From assembly GCA_031316155.1 (NCBI GenBank), contig JALDRB010000001.1:366590-430589 (forward strand): DNA of 64,000 nucleotides, written 5' to 3'. The translations under genes were made by a program, and so were the position numbers. The notes below the pieces were generated by a model. That model was not told where the DNA came from. It searched no databases and saw only the letters and a program-made list of their open reading frames with translations. Of the stretch, positions 45,277-54,599 are shown one piece after another. This DNA comes from Candidatus Scalindua sp. (GTDB lineage Bacteria > Planctomycetota > Brocadiia > Brocadiales > Scalinduaceae). Numbering within the stretch: position 1 is the first letter of the stretch; every line of letters begins with the position of its first letter.

Positions 45277-47223
45277 ATGGCTATGCTAGAGGTCGCCGAT
45301 AAGAAATGGATTTTTTCACCATTGAGTATCAATCTTCAAAATGAGATTGCTCGTTCTCTCCGTATTTCACCGATCGTATCTCAAGTATTAATTAACAGAG
45401 GCGTTACCGATGCCGAGGAGGCGAAGGTATTTTTGCGACCACAGCTCTCCTTCCTGAGAGATCCTTCACTTTTGCCGGATATTGAGAAATCCGCCAATAG
45501 AATTATAGAAGCTATAACCAATGGCGAAAAGATTACGGTTTACGGAGATTATGATGTTGACGGAATTTCTGCAACGGCCTTAATGGTTGAGTGCCTTGAA
45601 GTTCTTGTTCAATTAAACGGAAGTCCGAAATCGGAGATCGACTACTATATTCCGGATCGCTTAGAGGAGGGATATGGTTTGAATACCGAAGCAGTTGAAA
45701 TGCTGAGCAGGTCAGGTACAAAGGTGATTATTACGGTTGATTGTGGCAGCAATTCATTTACAGAGGCTGAAGTTGCGAAAAAGAATGGGGTCGATCTTAT
45801 AGTAACTGATCATCATGAACCGGGCTGTGCAGAATATTCCAGACCGCATATTCTGCACAAAAGTAACGGGAACGGAAAGGTCATTGGAGAGGGGCAGCTA
45901 ACAAAGCTCACAGAGCATCAGTTTGGTGGAGGGATAGAAGGACAGAAACAGCATAGCGAACATGTCTTTGGTATGGTTAACCCGAAGTTGTCAACTTCAC
46001 TGTATCCTTTCAGGGAACTTGCAGGTGTTGGGGTTGCTTTTATGCTTGCCTGGACGATTGGAAAGAGTTTTTCGAAAAGTGAAAAAGTTGTAAGCGAATT
46101 TAAAGAATTCCTTATGAATGCTATGGGGTACGTGGCATTAGGAACTATTGCGGACGTAGTACCGTTAAAACGTGAAAACAGGATATTGGCAAAATACGGG
46201 CTCAGTTCGCTGCAGTATGCAAAACAACCCGGTATTAATGCATTAAAGGAAGTTGCAGGTTTGAAGGGTAAAAATATTGATTCAAGCCACGTCGGGTTTT
46301 GTTTGGGGCCAAGAATTAATGCAGCCGGCAGGATTGGTAATGCAAAAATGGGTGTTGAAATGTTGACAGCACGGAGTGAAAAAAAAGCTCAAGAGATAGC
46401 CTTGTACCTGGATAATGAGAATAAGAAGAGAAGAAAAATTCAAAATGATATCCTGGCATCGGCAAAAAGGAAAATTTTGGATGAGATGGATGCTGAATCT
46501 GTGAAGGTACTTATCATTACCGGTGATAACTGGCATCCTGGTGTGATTGGGGTGGTCGCTTCAAGACTCGTAGGGGAATACTATAAGCCAGTTATTATTA
46601 TTTCGACGGAAAATGACATTGGCCATGGTTCTGCTCGTTCTATTCCCGGTTTTCACCTATATGATGCCCTTGAAGAGTGTGAGATGGCTTTTCCCGATAA
46701 AAAACTGTTTATATCATATGGGGGGCATTCTCAGGCCGCAGGTCTGAGAATTTTAAAGAGAGATATACCAGAGTTTAAGAGAAGGTTTTATGATATAGCT
46801 TCGGAATGCCTGAGAAGCGAAGACTTGATTCCGACACTTCATGTAGATCTTGAGATTGAATTGGCTTCAATTTCTAGATCTATTTTACATGAATTGAGCC
46901 GTTTGTCGCCCCATGGAGAAGGGAATCCTGTTCCTGTTTTTGCTGCAAGAGGTGTACGTATTGTGGGGAGAATACGCCGTTTTGGTATTGAAGGGAAGCA
47001 TGTAAATTTTTATGTGCGTCAGGAGAATACCACATTCCGGGCCGTTGCATTTGGTTTGGGAGAACGATGTGAAATTTTTCAAAAGGGTGATATGGATTGC
47101 TCTATTGCGTTCACCCTTAGGGAAGCTTACCAGGCAAAGGAAAAGGATTTTCAAGAGTTTGGTTCTCATAACGGGTCATTCAGGGAAAAATTAGAACTTG
47201 AGGTAATGGATATTTCTCCTTGA
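45277..47223 (+). CDS. recJ: Single-stranded-DNA exonuclease RecJ
   Basis: 5'-3' single-strand exonuclease in recombination repair. The 648-residue protein has the DHH-family motifs VYGDYDVDGISATAL, ITVDCGSN, VTDHHEP, and the DHHA1 region with GPRINAAGR, SYGGHSQAAGL and GEGNPVPVF. Between VTDHHEP and FGMVNPK (about residues 182-228) it has roughly 35 extra residues (HKSNGNGKVIGEGQ onward), where other RecJ proteins go almost directly from DHHEP to NP. The start is uncertain between ATG 45277 and 45283. Confidence 0.93.
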   Translation: MAMLEVADKKWIFSPLSINLQNEIARSLRISPIVSQVLINRGVTDAEEAKVFLRPQLSFLRDPSLLPDIEKSANRIIEAITNGEKITVYGDYDVDGISATALMVECLEVLVQLNGSPKSEIDYYIPDRLEEGYGLNTEAVEMLSRSGTKVIITVDCGSNSFTEAEVAKKNGVDLIVTDHHEPGCAEYSRPHILHKSNGNGKVIGEGQLTKLTEHQFGGGIEGQKQHSEHVFGMVNPKLSTSLYPFRELAGVGVAFMLAWTIGKSFSKSEKVVSEFKEFLMNAMGYVALGTIADVVPLKRENRILAKYGLSSLQYAKQPGINALKEVAGLKGKNIDSSHVGFCLGPRINAAGRIGNAKMGVEMLTARSEKKAQEIALYLDNENKKRRKIQNDILASAKRKILDEMDAESVKVLIITGDNWHPGVIGVVASRLVGEYYKPVIIISTENDIGHGSARSIPGFHLYDALEECEMAFPDKKLFISYGGHSQAAGLRILKRDIPEFKRRFYDIASECLRSEDLIPTLHVDLEIELASISRSILHELSRLSPHGEGNPVPVFAARGVRIVGRIRRFGIEGKHVNFYVRQENTTFRAVAFGLGERCEIFQKGDMDCSIAFTLREAYQAKEKDFQEFGSHNGSFREKLELEVMDISP

Positions 47224-47267
47224 AAATGCAATAACGTTCTATTACCATAGCACTCATAATCCTAATA

Positions 47268-48140
47268 GTGGAACAATCAAACTTGGAAAATGCTATTATT
47301 CAACTATGGATTTTTGTCCTAGGCACCGTTATCGGGAGTTTTCTTAATGTTTGTATATACAGGATTCCTGAGAGAGTTTCATTGCTGCGACCGAGATCTT
47401 CCTGCGTTCGTTGTAATGAGGCAATTGCTTGGTATGATAATATACCTGTGGTAAGTTTTTTAATTCTGAAAGGTAGATGCAGGTATTGTAATCATAAAAT
47501 TTCGATTGGATACCCAGTTGTAGAAGTTATTACGGGAATAGCTTTCTGGTTGCTGTTTCGTTATTTCCCTTTACGAGATACGTCTTTTCTTTTCTGTTGC
47601 ATATATTTGACTTTTTGCTGCCTCCTTATTGTCTGTTCTTTCGTTGATTTGAAACTTCATATCATACCAAATGAAGTTTCATATACCGGTTTGGTTTTGG
47701 CGCCTTTGGCCAGTTTGGTGTATCCCGATTTTCTTGTTCTCAGTGGTTCAGCATGGGTTTTTAACGTTATCGGAAATCAAAGGATTCACTCTTTTCTGGC
47801 TTCGTTACTTGGTATTCTTGTCGGAGGAGGACTGATTTATCTTTGTGCATTGATTGGTAAAGTCGTCTTAAAAAAAGATGCTATGGGTTTTGGTGATGTA
47901 AAATTAATGGGCGTAATAGGGGGATTCCTTGGTTGGAAGCTGAGTATTACAACATTTTTTCTGGCTCCTTTTCTCGGGTTACTGTTTGCCATACCCAAAC
48001 TTATTTTCAATAAGGAACGGATGATTCCTTACGGACCGTTTTTATCGTTGGCGGCCTTTATATGCTTACTGTATATTGATGTTTGTAGCGGCATTATCGA
48101 TAATTACGTAGATATCTTTCTATATTTTTTTAATCATTAG
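47268..48140 (+). CDS. pilD: Type IV prepilin peptidase/N-methyltransferase
   Basis: Membrane aspartic protease that cleaves and methylates type IV pilin-like precursors. The 290-residue protein has about eight membrane helices, the GSFLNVCIYRIP start, a zinc-binding cytoplasmic loop (CVRCN and CRYCNHKI), and two catalytic aspartates in FVDLKLHIIP and MGFGDVKLM. GTG 47268 is the assumed start. No pilin genes are adjacent. Confidence 0.92.
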   Translation: MEQSNLENAIIQLWIFVLGTVIGSFLNVCIYRIPERVSLLRPRSSCVRCNEAIAWYDNIPVVSFLILKGRCRYCNHKISIGYPVVEVITGIAFWLLFRYFPLRDTSFLFCCIYLTFCCLLIVCSFVDLKLHIIPNEVSYTGLVLAPLASLVYPDFLVLSGSAWVFNVIGNQRIHSFLASLLGILVGGGLIYLCALIGKVVLKKDAMGFGDVKLMGVIGGFLGWKLSITTFFLAPFLGLLFAIPKLIFNKERMIPYGPFLSLAAFICLLYIDVCSGIIDNYVDIFLYFFNH

Positions 48141-48158
48141 AAAAAAGGAGGGGTGGTT

Positions 48159-48812
48159 ATGCGTTTTAAAACAATCTTTGTGCGTTGTTTCTTACTTTCT
48201 TTGGCGCTCTTATCTGTTGGATGTGCAGAGCTGAAGAGGCTTCGGGAAGACAATTTGGCAATGAGTCAGAGGATTGAAGGTCTCCAGAGTGAGCGGGATT
48301 CGCTCAGTTCTCGATATGCAATGAGTGAAAGAGAAAAAGCAAGATTGATGGCTGAGCGGGAGAAGATGGAAAATGAAAGGCGAAGTCTGGAAGAGAGACT
48401 GAAAGGGACCGGCGCATCAGTGAGTATTAAGGGGGGGAATATCTCTGTGACGTTGCCCTCATCAATCTTTTTTAATTCCGGTAAGACTACCTTGAAGGAC
48501 ACAGCTAAAAACAGTTTGCGACAGGTTTGTAGAGTAGTGAATACTGATTTTCCAGCAAACATGATCAGGATAGAAGGGCATACCGATACTGATCCTATCA
48601 ATCGTACAAAAGAGCTCTTTAAGTCAAATTGGGAACTTTCTGCCATGCGGGCTGCAAATGTGCTTCACTTTCTTATTGACGACTGCCACTTAGATCCTAA
48701 GAGGTTATATATTGCCGGATTCGGAGAATTTGAACCGGTTGCAAGCAACAATACGAGTGCCGGTAAGCAGCAAAACAGGCGTGTAGAAATTGTTGTTATG
48801 ACAAATAGATGA
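48159..48812 (+). CDS. OmpA/Pal-type lipoprotein
   Basis: Probable peptidoglycan-associated lipoprotein. The signal peptide ends in the lipobox LSVGC (Cys about residue 22). A coiled-coil stretch (about 28-85, rich in Glu, Arg and Ser) follows, then an OmpA-like domain with [12 protein letters not shown] and [18 protein letters not shown] 48159 lies 7 bases after AGGAGG; GTG 48153 is less likely. It may tether the outer membrane to the wall. It overlaps hisH by 4 bases. Confidence 0.88.
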   Translation: MRFKTIFVRCFLLSLALLSVGCAELKRLREDNLAMSQRIEGLQSERDSLSSRYAMSEREKARLMAEREKMENERRSLEERLKGTGASVSIKGGNISVTLPSSIFFNSGKTTLKDTAKNSLRQVCRVVNTDFPANMIRIEGHTDTDPINRTKELFKSNWELSAMRAANVLHFLIDDCHLDPKRLYIAGFGEFEPVASNNTSAGKQQNRRVEIVVMTNR

Positions 48813-49483
48813 TATCGATTATTGATTACGGGATGGGCAACTTGAGAAGCGTGGAGAAGGCTTTCGAAAAGGTTGGCTATAGATCCGTTATAACGAACAA
48901 TTCCGAAACACTGGAGAAATCCGATAAAATTGTACTGCCCGGTGTTGGAGCATTTAGAGATGCTTGCGATGGTTTACGGGAGATAAATCTTGTGGAGCCA
49001 ATCAAAAATCATATCAAGAAGGGTAAGCCGTTTTTGGGGATATGTCTCGGTCTCCAGTTGCTTTTTACGAGGAGTACTGAGGGAGGAGAACAGCAAGGTC
49101 TCGGTATTATAGCTGGTGATGTGGTTCGGTTTGAATCTCCCCTTACCTGTTTTTCGATTGGTCAGGTGAAAACTGAGGCGCTCTCAGGAGAGCTTTGTGA
49201 GAGGGTTGACACCAGATTGAAGATACCTCATATGGGCTGGAATGGTATACGGATAAAAAAAAGGGTTCCCGTTTTACAAGGGGTTCCGGATAATGCGTAT
49301 ATGTATTTTGTTCATTCCTATTACGTGGTTCCTGATCATGCTGATATAATTGCGACAGAAACAGAATATGGGACACCGTTTGTTTCGATGATATCATTCG
49401 ATAATGTCTTTGCAATGCAATTTCACCCTGAAAAGAGCCAGTCATACGGGTTACAGATTCTTAAAAACTTTGGAGAGTTATAA
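48809..49483 (+). CDS. hisH: Imidazole glycerol phosphate synthase, glutaminase subunit
   Basis: Supplies ammonia to HisF. It has [27 protein letters not shown], the nucleophile cysteine in [10 protein letters not shown] (about residue 80), MGWNGI, FVHSYYV and [10 protein letters not shown] with the catalytic His and Glu. A roughly 20-residue insertion ([20 protein letters not shown]) sits after the glycine-rich segment at about residue 110. hisF is not in the window; hisA follows directly. Confidence 0.94.
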   Translation: MISIIDYGMGNLRSVEKAFEKVGYRSVITNNSETLEKSDKIVLPGVGAFRDACDGLREINLVEPIKNHIKKGKPFLGICLGLQLLFTRSTEGGEQQGLGIIAGDVVRFESPLTCFSIGQVKTEALSGELCERVDTRLKIPHMGWNGIRIKKRVPVLQGVPDNAYMYFVHSYYVVPDHADIIATETEYGTPFVSMISFDNVFAMQFHPEKSQSYGLQILKNFGEL

Positions 49484-50233
49484 ATGCTGATTTTTCCTGC
49501 AATAGACCTGAAAGATGGCAAGTGTGTTCGGTTAACAAGAGGGAGAAAAGAGCTTGAAACCGTTTTTTCGGAGGATCCCGTACAGGTTGCAAAGACCTGG
49601 GAAAAACAGGGAGCAGAGATCCTGCACGTTGTTGATCTTGATGGAGCTTTCGAAGGAAAACCCGTAAATACCAATATTATCGAGAAGATAAAAAAAAATG
49701 TAGATATCCGTTTGCAGGTAGGGGGCGGTATCAGGGATATACAGGTCGTGAGGGAGCTGCTTGGTATTGGAATCGACAGACTTGTAGTGGGGACTAGAGC
49801 ACTCGATTCTCCGAAATGGTTAACGGAGTTGTGCGGTGAATTTCCAGGGAAGATCGTAGTTGGGATAGATGCTGAGAATGGTAAAGTTGCCGTTAAAGGG
49901 TGGACATCGGTTTCAAACCGGACTGCTATAGATTTTGCGAATGAAATTCAGAAGGCAAATCCCATTGCAATCGTTTTTACTGATATTGAAAAAGATGGGA
50001 TGTTGCAGGGGCCAAATTTTTCGAGTATTAAAGATTTTGCCATGAATGTGGCTGTCCCCGTTATCGCTTCAGGAGGGATAACATCTCTTGAAGATGTGAG
50101 AAAATTGAGTCTTTTCCCTATCGAAGGAATGATTATCGGAAAGGCTCTGTATACGGGCAACATTTTGCTATCGGAGGCGATAAAAATAGGTAAAAGTAAA
50201 ATCTCTTCGGAGATGCATAATGGTACATCATGA
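49484..50233 (+). CDS. hisA: ProFAR isomerase
   Basis: Amadori isomerase of histidine synthesis with a (beta/alpha)8 barrel. It shows FPAIDLKDGKCVRLTRG with the first catalytic aspartate, VDLDGAFEGK, QVGGGIRD, VGIDAENGKVAVKGW, FTDIEKDGM with the second aspartate region, and VIASGGIT. The 249-residue length is normal and it starts right after the hisH stop. Its last codons overlap the decayed EF-G remnant. Confidence 0.95.
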   Translation: MLIFPAIDLKDGKCVRLTRGRKELETVFSEDPVQVAKTWEKQGAEILHVVDLDGAFEGKPVNTNIIEKIKKNVDIRLQVGGGIRDIQVVRELLGIGIDRLVVGTRALDSPKWLTELCGEFPGKIVVGIDAENGKVAVKGWTSVSNRTAIDFANEIQKANPIAIVFTDIEKDGMLQGPNFSSIKDFAMNVAVPVIASGGITSLEDVRKLSLFPIEGMIIGKALYTGNILLSEAIKIGKSKISSEMHNGTS

Positions 50234-50690
50234 AACAATAGAAAAGGGAATTCTCAGTAATAATCAGATAATAGATGTTAGAGCCGTGTTGTACGATGGT
50301 TCTTTTCATAATGTTGACTCTTCTGAAGCTGCATTTAAGATTGCAGCTTCAAAGGCCTTTCAAAGAGCATTTCAAAATGCAAAGCCCGTGTTGCTAGAAC
50401 CGGTAGTTACTTTAGAAGTGACAACACCTTCAGAGTTTATGGGTGATACTACCGGAAACATCTCTTCCAGGAGAGGACGCATCAGGGTATAGAGAGTCGT
50501 TTGGCGAACTCCAAATGGTGAAAATAAGCATTTCCCTGGCGGAAGTTGCGAATTATGAAACAGAACTTAAATCCATGACACATGGAAGAGGATTTTATTC
50601 AATGGAGTTTTCGCATTTGATATTGTTCCCTCACATCTTGCTGAGACAATAATAGCCCAGTCAAATAAGGAAAGTGAATCAGAAGATTAA
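50220..50690 (+). pseudogene. Decayed C-terminal fragment of elongation factor G
   Basis: Only domains IV-V are left. Frame 1 (50220 to about 50487) gives VRAVLYDGSFHNVDSSEAAF, KPVLLEPVVTLEVTTPSEFM and ISSRRGRI, unmistakable for EF-G. Frame 2 gives MVKISISLAEVANYETELKS, then MTHGRGFYSMEFSH. Frame 3 (from about 50617) gives DIVPSHLAETIIAQ and an acidic tail ending at a TAA (50688-50690). About three small indels break it, and the GTPase part is absent because hisA abuts. A functional EF-G must be elsewhere. Confidence 0.85.
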
Positions 50691-50767
50691 GTTGATTTAT
50701 AGAGCGTCAATATCTAACCTGTTGGGGTACAGGATGGAACCTCAACGTATTTAACAGTAATAAATCT

Positions 50768-51292
50768 ATGTCTGATATCAATTTGTCAGCAGATAACGAT
50801 TACGAACCGGGAGCACTTCTTGAAAAACCAAAGACTGTTACCAGGAGGGCTTTTTTCTGGGCAGGCTGGTCATCATTCTGGATACTGGTTTCACTCTGGA
50901 GTTTTTCTGTTTTTCGTTATTTAGTCCCCAGGGTTTCCTATGAACCTTCCAGCATTTTTAAAGCCGGAAGACCTGAAGAGTATCCTCTGGGTTCCGTAAC
51001 GTTAATTCCCGGGCGTAAAGTGTGGATTATCAGGGAGGAAACAGGCTTTTATGTCATGAAGGCTGTGTGTACACATCTGTCGTGCCAGCCTCAATGGATT
51101 GAGAAGGAGCAGATATTTAAATGTCCGTGTCACGGTGGACGGTTTCGTAAAAACGGGGTCAATTTTGCAGGACCTCCGCCGAAACCTTTGGAACGTGTAC
51201 AAGTCTCACTGGGCGATGATGGGCGTTTGTTTATCAACAAAGATCATATAGTAGATTTTGCTTCTGTTTTAAAGGTTTCGGCTTCATTTTGA
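50768..51292 (+). CDS. petC: Rieske iron-sulfur protein
   Basis: High-potential 2Fe-2S subunit of the quinol-cytochrome c oxidoreductase. The 174-residue protein has a twin-arginine signal anchor (TRRAFFW, then a hydrophobic helix at about 31-50) and the cluster motifs CTHLSC (about 99-104) and CPCHGG (about 119-124), giving two Cys and two His ligands plus the disulfide pair. It is the first gene of the respiratory cluster. Confidence 0.94.
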   Translation: MSDINLSADNDYEPGALLEKPKTVTRRAFFWAGWSSFWILVSLWSFSVFRYLVPRVSYEPSSIFKAGRPEEYPLGSVTLIPGRKVWIIREETGFYVMKAVCTHLSCQPQWIEKEQIFKCPCHGGRFRKNGVNFAGPPPKPLERVQVSLGDDGRLFINKDHIVDFASVLKVSASF

Positions 51293-51323
51293 GGTATTAG
51301 CTCGGTCAGGTTGGGGGAGATGT

Positions 51324-52142
51324 TTGAGCGAAAGGAAATGGGATACGTTCTGTATGGATGAAAAAAAGGAAAAAGGGGAAAAGAGGGGAAATTCATTTAA
51401 AAAAACACAAGTATACAAGGCCATATTTGGTGACCTCTTATACGGTGAGTTTAAGCTCTCTTCTCCGATAAACAGCTTAATCCGCGCTGTCGCAAAAGCA
51501 ATGCAGCTCAACCCCTATAATATGAGCGCGGGTGGGAGGAAAATTATAACATATACCTTTTGTCTGGGAGGGTTAAGCGTTTTTTTCTTCGCATTACTCG
51601 CATGTACCGGTACCTTTTTAATGTTATACTATAACCCGGACGTGAATAAGGCTTATTCAAATGTAGAGGACTTTCGCTATATTGTACCGTTTGGTGTTTT
51701 AATCAGAAATATGCATCGGTGGACTGCGCATTTGATGGTATTGTTTGTATCCCTTCATATGCTGCGGGTATTCCTGACGGGGGCATATAAACCTCCGAGA
51801 GAGTTGAACTGGATCGTGGGAGTGTTTCTGTTAGTATTAACGATGCTGGCAAGTTTTACCGGGTATCTGCTTCCCTGGGACCAGTTAGCTTACTGGGGAG
51901 TTACTATCGGATGCAGTATGGGGGAAAATATACCCGTAATTGGGGCAAAGGGGCCTTTTGCAGTACTGAAATCAGGGAGCGATATAAACGCTGTTTTGGT
52001 AGGTGGAGCTTCGGTTGGACAGCCTACCCTGTTGCGTTTCTATCTCCTGCATGCGATAGCTATCCCGCTTAGCATTGTCGCCTTAATGGGGTATCATTTC
52101 TGGCGTATACGAAGGGCTGGAGGGGTTTCCGGACCATTATAG
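51324..52142 (+). CDS. petB: Cytochrome b6-type subunit
   Basis: Diheme b subunit of the complex. Four membrane helices carry the heme ligands H131/H145 and H243/H258. The second pair has 14 residues between, as in b6 rather than mitochondrial b. A cysteine in FCLGG (C80) matches the b6f cysteine that binds the extra heme c-n. HRWTAHLMVL, FTGYLLPWDQLAYW and SVGQPTLLRFYLLH match b6 closely. The N-terminal 30 residues are charged and extra. The start is TTG 51324, 5 bases after GGGGGAG. Confidence 0.93.
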   Translation: MSERKWDTFCMDEKKEKGEKRGNSFKKTQVYKAIFGDLLYGEFKLSSPINSLIRAVAKAMQLNPYNMSAGGRKIITYTFCLGGLSVFFFALLACTGTFLMLYYNPDVNKAYSNVEDFRYIVPFGVLIRNMHRWTAHLMVLFVSLHMLRVFLTGAYKPPRELNWIVGVFLLVLTMLASFTGYLLPWDQLAYWGVTIGCSMGENIPVIGAKGPFAVLKSGSDINAVLVGGASVGQPTLLRFYLLHAIAIPLSIVALMGYHFWRIRRAGGVSGPL

Positions 52143-52261
52143 CGTCTGCTTTATTTCTTCAGTTAACAACGATAAAGAGTATACAAAAAACTTGCAGAAC
52201 AGAAGATTTTTCAAAATGCTGAAAGTTGGATAGATGTCTCTGAAATTAAGGAATAGTTGAA

Positions 52262-53092
52262 ATGAAAGAAGAGTCAAGGGAAGAGGGTGAAGTTGTTGTC
52301 CGAATGTCGGATAAAGAGTGGGAATTTGTTAAAGATCTTAATGTGAGGAAGAAAGTTAAAGAAAGTTTCGATGCTTTAACACCCAGACAGCAGGATTATA
52401 CGGTTCGGCACCTTCGCGACTCTCTAGGGGTTGAATTTATTGCCGGATTACTATTCACCTTAATCATTATGGTGTGGTCTCTTTTTATGGATGCTCCGTT
52501 AAAGGAGCTGGCCAACCCTTCTTATACTCCGGCTGATGAAAGGGCGCCGTGGTATTTCATTGGACTTCAGGAGCTCCTCGCATATTTTGATCCGTGGTTG
52601 GCCGGTGTCGTTATCCCGACTGTTTTGTTTGTGGGTTTACTTGCGATTCCCTTTATAGACCCGAAAAAAGAATCAGGCATTGGAAGGTATACCCTGGTTG
52701 AGAGACCGGTAGCTGTGCCGGCCTTTTGTTTTGGTTTTGCTCTCTGGTACGGGCTTATCATTGTTGGTCAGTTTTTTAGAGGACCGGGGAGGATGTTTTA
52801 TTGGCCCTGGGAAGACAGAACTCTCCTCAAAGGATTACATGCAGTGGAGTTAGTAAATTTTCCCGTGATAGGTGGGATCATATTCTTTATCCTGTATTAT
52901 GGTATCGGGGTTGTTGTTCCGCAATTTATATTCAGGAAATTTTGTGAAACACTTGGTGTCGCCAGATATTATATTTTTATCATATTATTTCTGACCATGA
53001 TGTTGGTTCCTGTTAAGATTTTTTTGCGATGTGTCTTTGATGTGAAATATATCCTTTCTCTACAAATAGGTAATACAATGCTGAATTTTTAG
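52262..53092 (+). CDS. petD: Cytochrome b subunit IV-like
   Basis: Second half of a split cytochrome b. The 276-residue protein has an N-terminal soluble stretch (about 60 residues), then membrane helices. The quinol-site motif reads APWYFIGLQELL where most bc and b6f complexes have PEWY; variants without the Glu occur in menaquinol-using complexes. It has about two more C-terminal helices than plant subunit IV. It follows petB by 119 bases. Confidence 0.88.
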   Translation: MKEESREEGEVVVRMSDKEWEFVKDLNVRKKVKESFDALTPRQQDYTVRHLRDSLGVEFIAGLLFTLIIMVWSLFMDAPLKELANPSYTPADERAPWYFIGLQELLAYFDPWLAGVVIPTVLFVGLLAIPFIDPKKESGIGRYTLVERPVAVPAFCFGFALWYGLIIVGQFFRGPGRMFYWPWEDRTLLKGLHAVELVNFPVIGGIIFFILYYGIGVVVPQFIFRKFCETLGVARYYIFIILFLTMMLVPVKIFLRCVFDVKYILSLQIGNTMLNF

Positions 53093-53126
53093 AAAAAAAT
53101 GTTTAATAGCAAAGCTGCGGTAAAAT

Positions 53127-54137
53127 ATGGGTTCTAATCTTAATCTTATATTGCTGACCACGATATCCATTCTCATGTTGGGTGTTTCCGGTGTGTGGTT
53201 CTATAGAGAGTTTAATCCTGAATGGAAACAGTACCAGAGAGCTGCTTTACGGGAACAGGTTTCGAAATTAGAGGAGAGTTATACCTTTTGGTCGAATCCG
53301 GAATACGGAGAGCCGAAAGAGGCGGAGAATCTGAAAACGAGGTTGGATTTTTTAAGGAAAAAACGGTTAGCGATAAAACAGATATTGCTGAAGGGTGAGG
53401 GTCTCTGGAGTAATCAGGAAAATGGCCCCAGGGTTGACAGGTGCATGACATGTCATTTTGATGAAGAAAAGCTTGGAAAAGAGCATCCGGAAGATCTTCC
53501 CATCTCTTTTGATATATACGGTTGTACGGTATGTCATGAGGGGAACGGAAAGGCGTTAGAGTTTCAACCGGCACACGAGAAGATGTATACTGACAGAAAA
53601 TCAATGGAAGCCGCTCGCTTTGAGTCGGCTGATGAGCTGATCGGTTTGTGGAAAAGATTGAGTGATTTGAATCCTGAAAAAGTCACAAAGTTTCGCGAAG
53701 AGAGCCTGATTGGTCCGACAGGGGAGTATCAGATCTATGTAGGACGGAAGAAGTGTATTAAATGTCATAAGAAGACACACCCGGAACATCTCAAGAGGTG
53801 GGGAAAATCAAAATTTAACTCCTTTGAAAGGATTAGTAAGGAACCGGACTTTCAGAAGGGAGATATAGGTTACAGAAGGAAATGTTATAAATGCCACACG
53901 ACCGGATACAGAGAGGATAAAGATCTGTATGCTGAGCAGGGTGTTGGATGCGAAGCTTGCCACGGGCCGGGAGAAGTGTATAGTGAGTTGATGGGAGGTA
54001 AAAAGACCATAGAAGAGGCGAGAAAGTTAACGCGTATTTCCTTCGAATTCAACACGTGCGGTAACTGTCATATTCCTAAAAGGCATGAAATGCGTAAAGA
54101 ATATTTAGAGGAAATAGATAAGGATGGTGAAGAGTAA
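53127..54137 (+). CDS. Membrane-anchored hexaheme c-type cytochrome
   Basis: Six CXXCH motifs: CMTCH (about residue 106), CTVCH (133), CIKCH (210), CYKCH (253), CEACH (275) and CGNCH (311). One N-terminal helix (about 6-25) anchors it, with the hemes on the far side, in anammox cells probably the anammoxosome interior. It lies 34 bases after the subunit IV gene and is probably the electron acceptor of the complex, replacing cytochrome f or c1. The sequence between hemes 2 and 3 is charged and unrecognised. Confidence 0.9.
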   Translation: MGSNLNLILLTTISILMLGVSGVWFYREFNPEWKQYQRAALREQVSKLEESYTFWSNPEYGEPKEAENLKTRLDFLRKKRLAIKQILLKGEGLWSNQENGPRVDRCMTCHFDEEKLGKEHPEDLPISFDIYGCTVCHEGNGKALEFQPAHEKMYTDRKSMEAARFESADELIGLWKRLSDLNPEKVTKFREESLIGPTGEYQIYVGRKKCIKCHKKTHPEHLKRWGKSKFNSFERISKEPDFQKGDIGYRRKCYKCHTTGYREDKDLYAEQGVGCEACHGPGEVYSELMGGKKTIEEARKLTRISFEFNTCGNCHIPKRHEMRKEYLEEIDKDGEE

Positions 54138-54599
54138 CGTTTGGTGATCAAAAGTAGTAACCGTTTACAGGTTTACGGTTCAAAGATTAAGGGCGCACCG
54201 AAAATCTTCATGCTATAGGTGTATGGCAGGATTGCTAATTCAATGTAAATTTAAACAATTTGAAATTACCGATAAGCAATATGTAAAAGAAATGAGATGG
54301 CTTCTGTCATTAAGTGATTTTGCAATGCTAAATTCTAAATTTACCTTTTGAATTGAATTTAATCTGTAACCCGGAACGGTGAATGCTTACGTAAGTTCTT
54401 AGAATGACAAATATTCTGGAAAATGTTTTCCGGTTCACATAATTTTTTGCACCACCTGAAATCATACAAGATTTTTGTTGACAAAATGCGGTAGTTATGT
54501 ATCCTAAGCGCATTGTAGTGTTATATTAGGTGGGGAGGTCTGTGTTCAGCCAATCTTTTATCTATTCTGCAAAGTGGAAATTGATTGAAGGGGGGATGT
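54138..54599 (+). promoter_or_regulatory. Leader region and promoter of the octaheme gene
   Basis: No gene in this 462-base stretch. A promoter-like pair, TTGACA (54478-54483) and TATCCT (54500-54505), with 16-base spacing lies about 95 bases before the octaheme ATG. AAGGGGGG precedes that start. The octaheme gene may therefore be transcribed apart from the upstream cluster. Confidence 0.55.
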
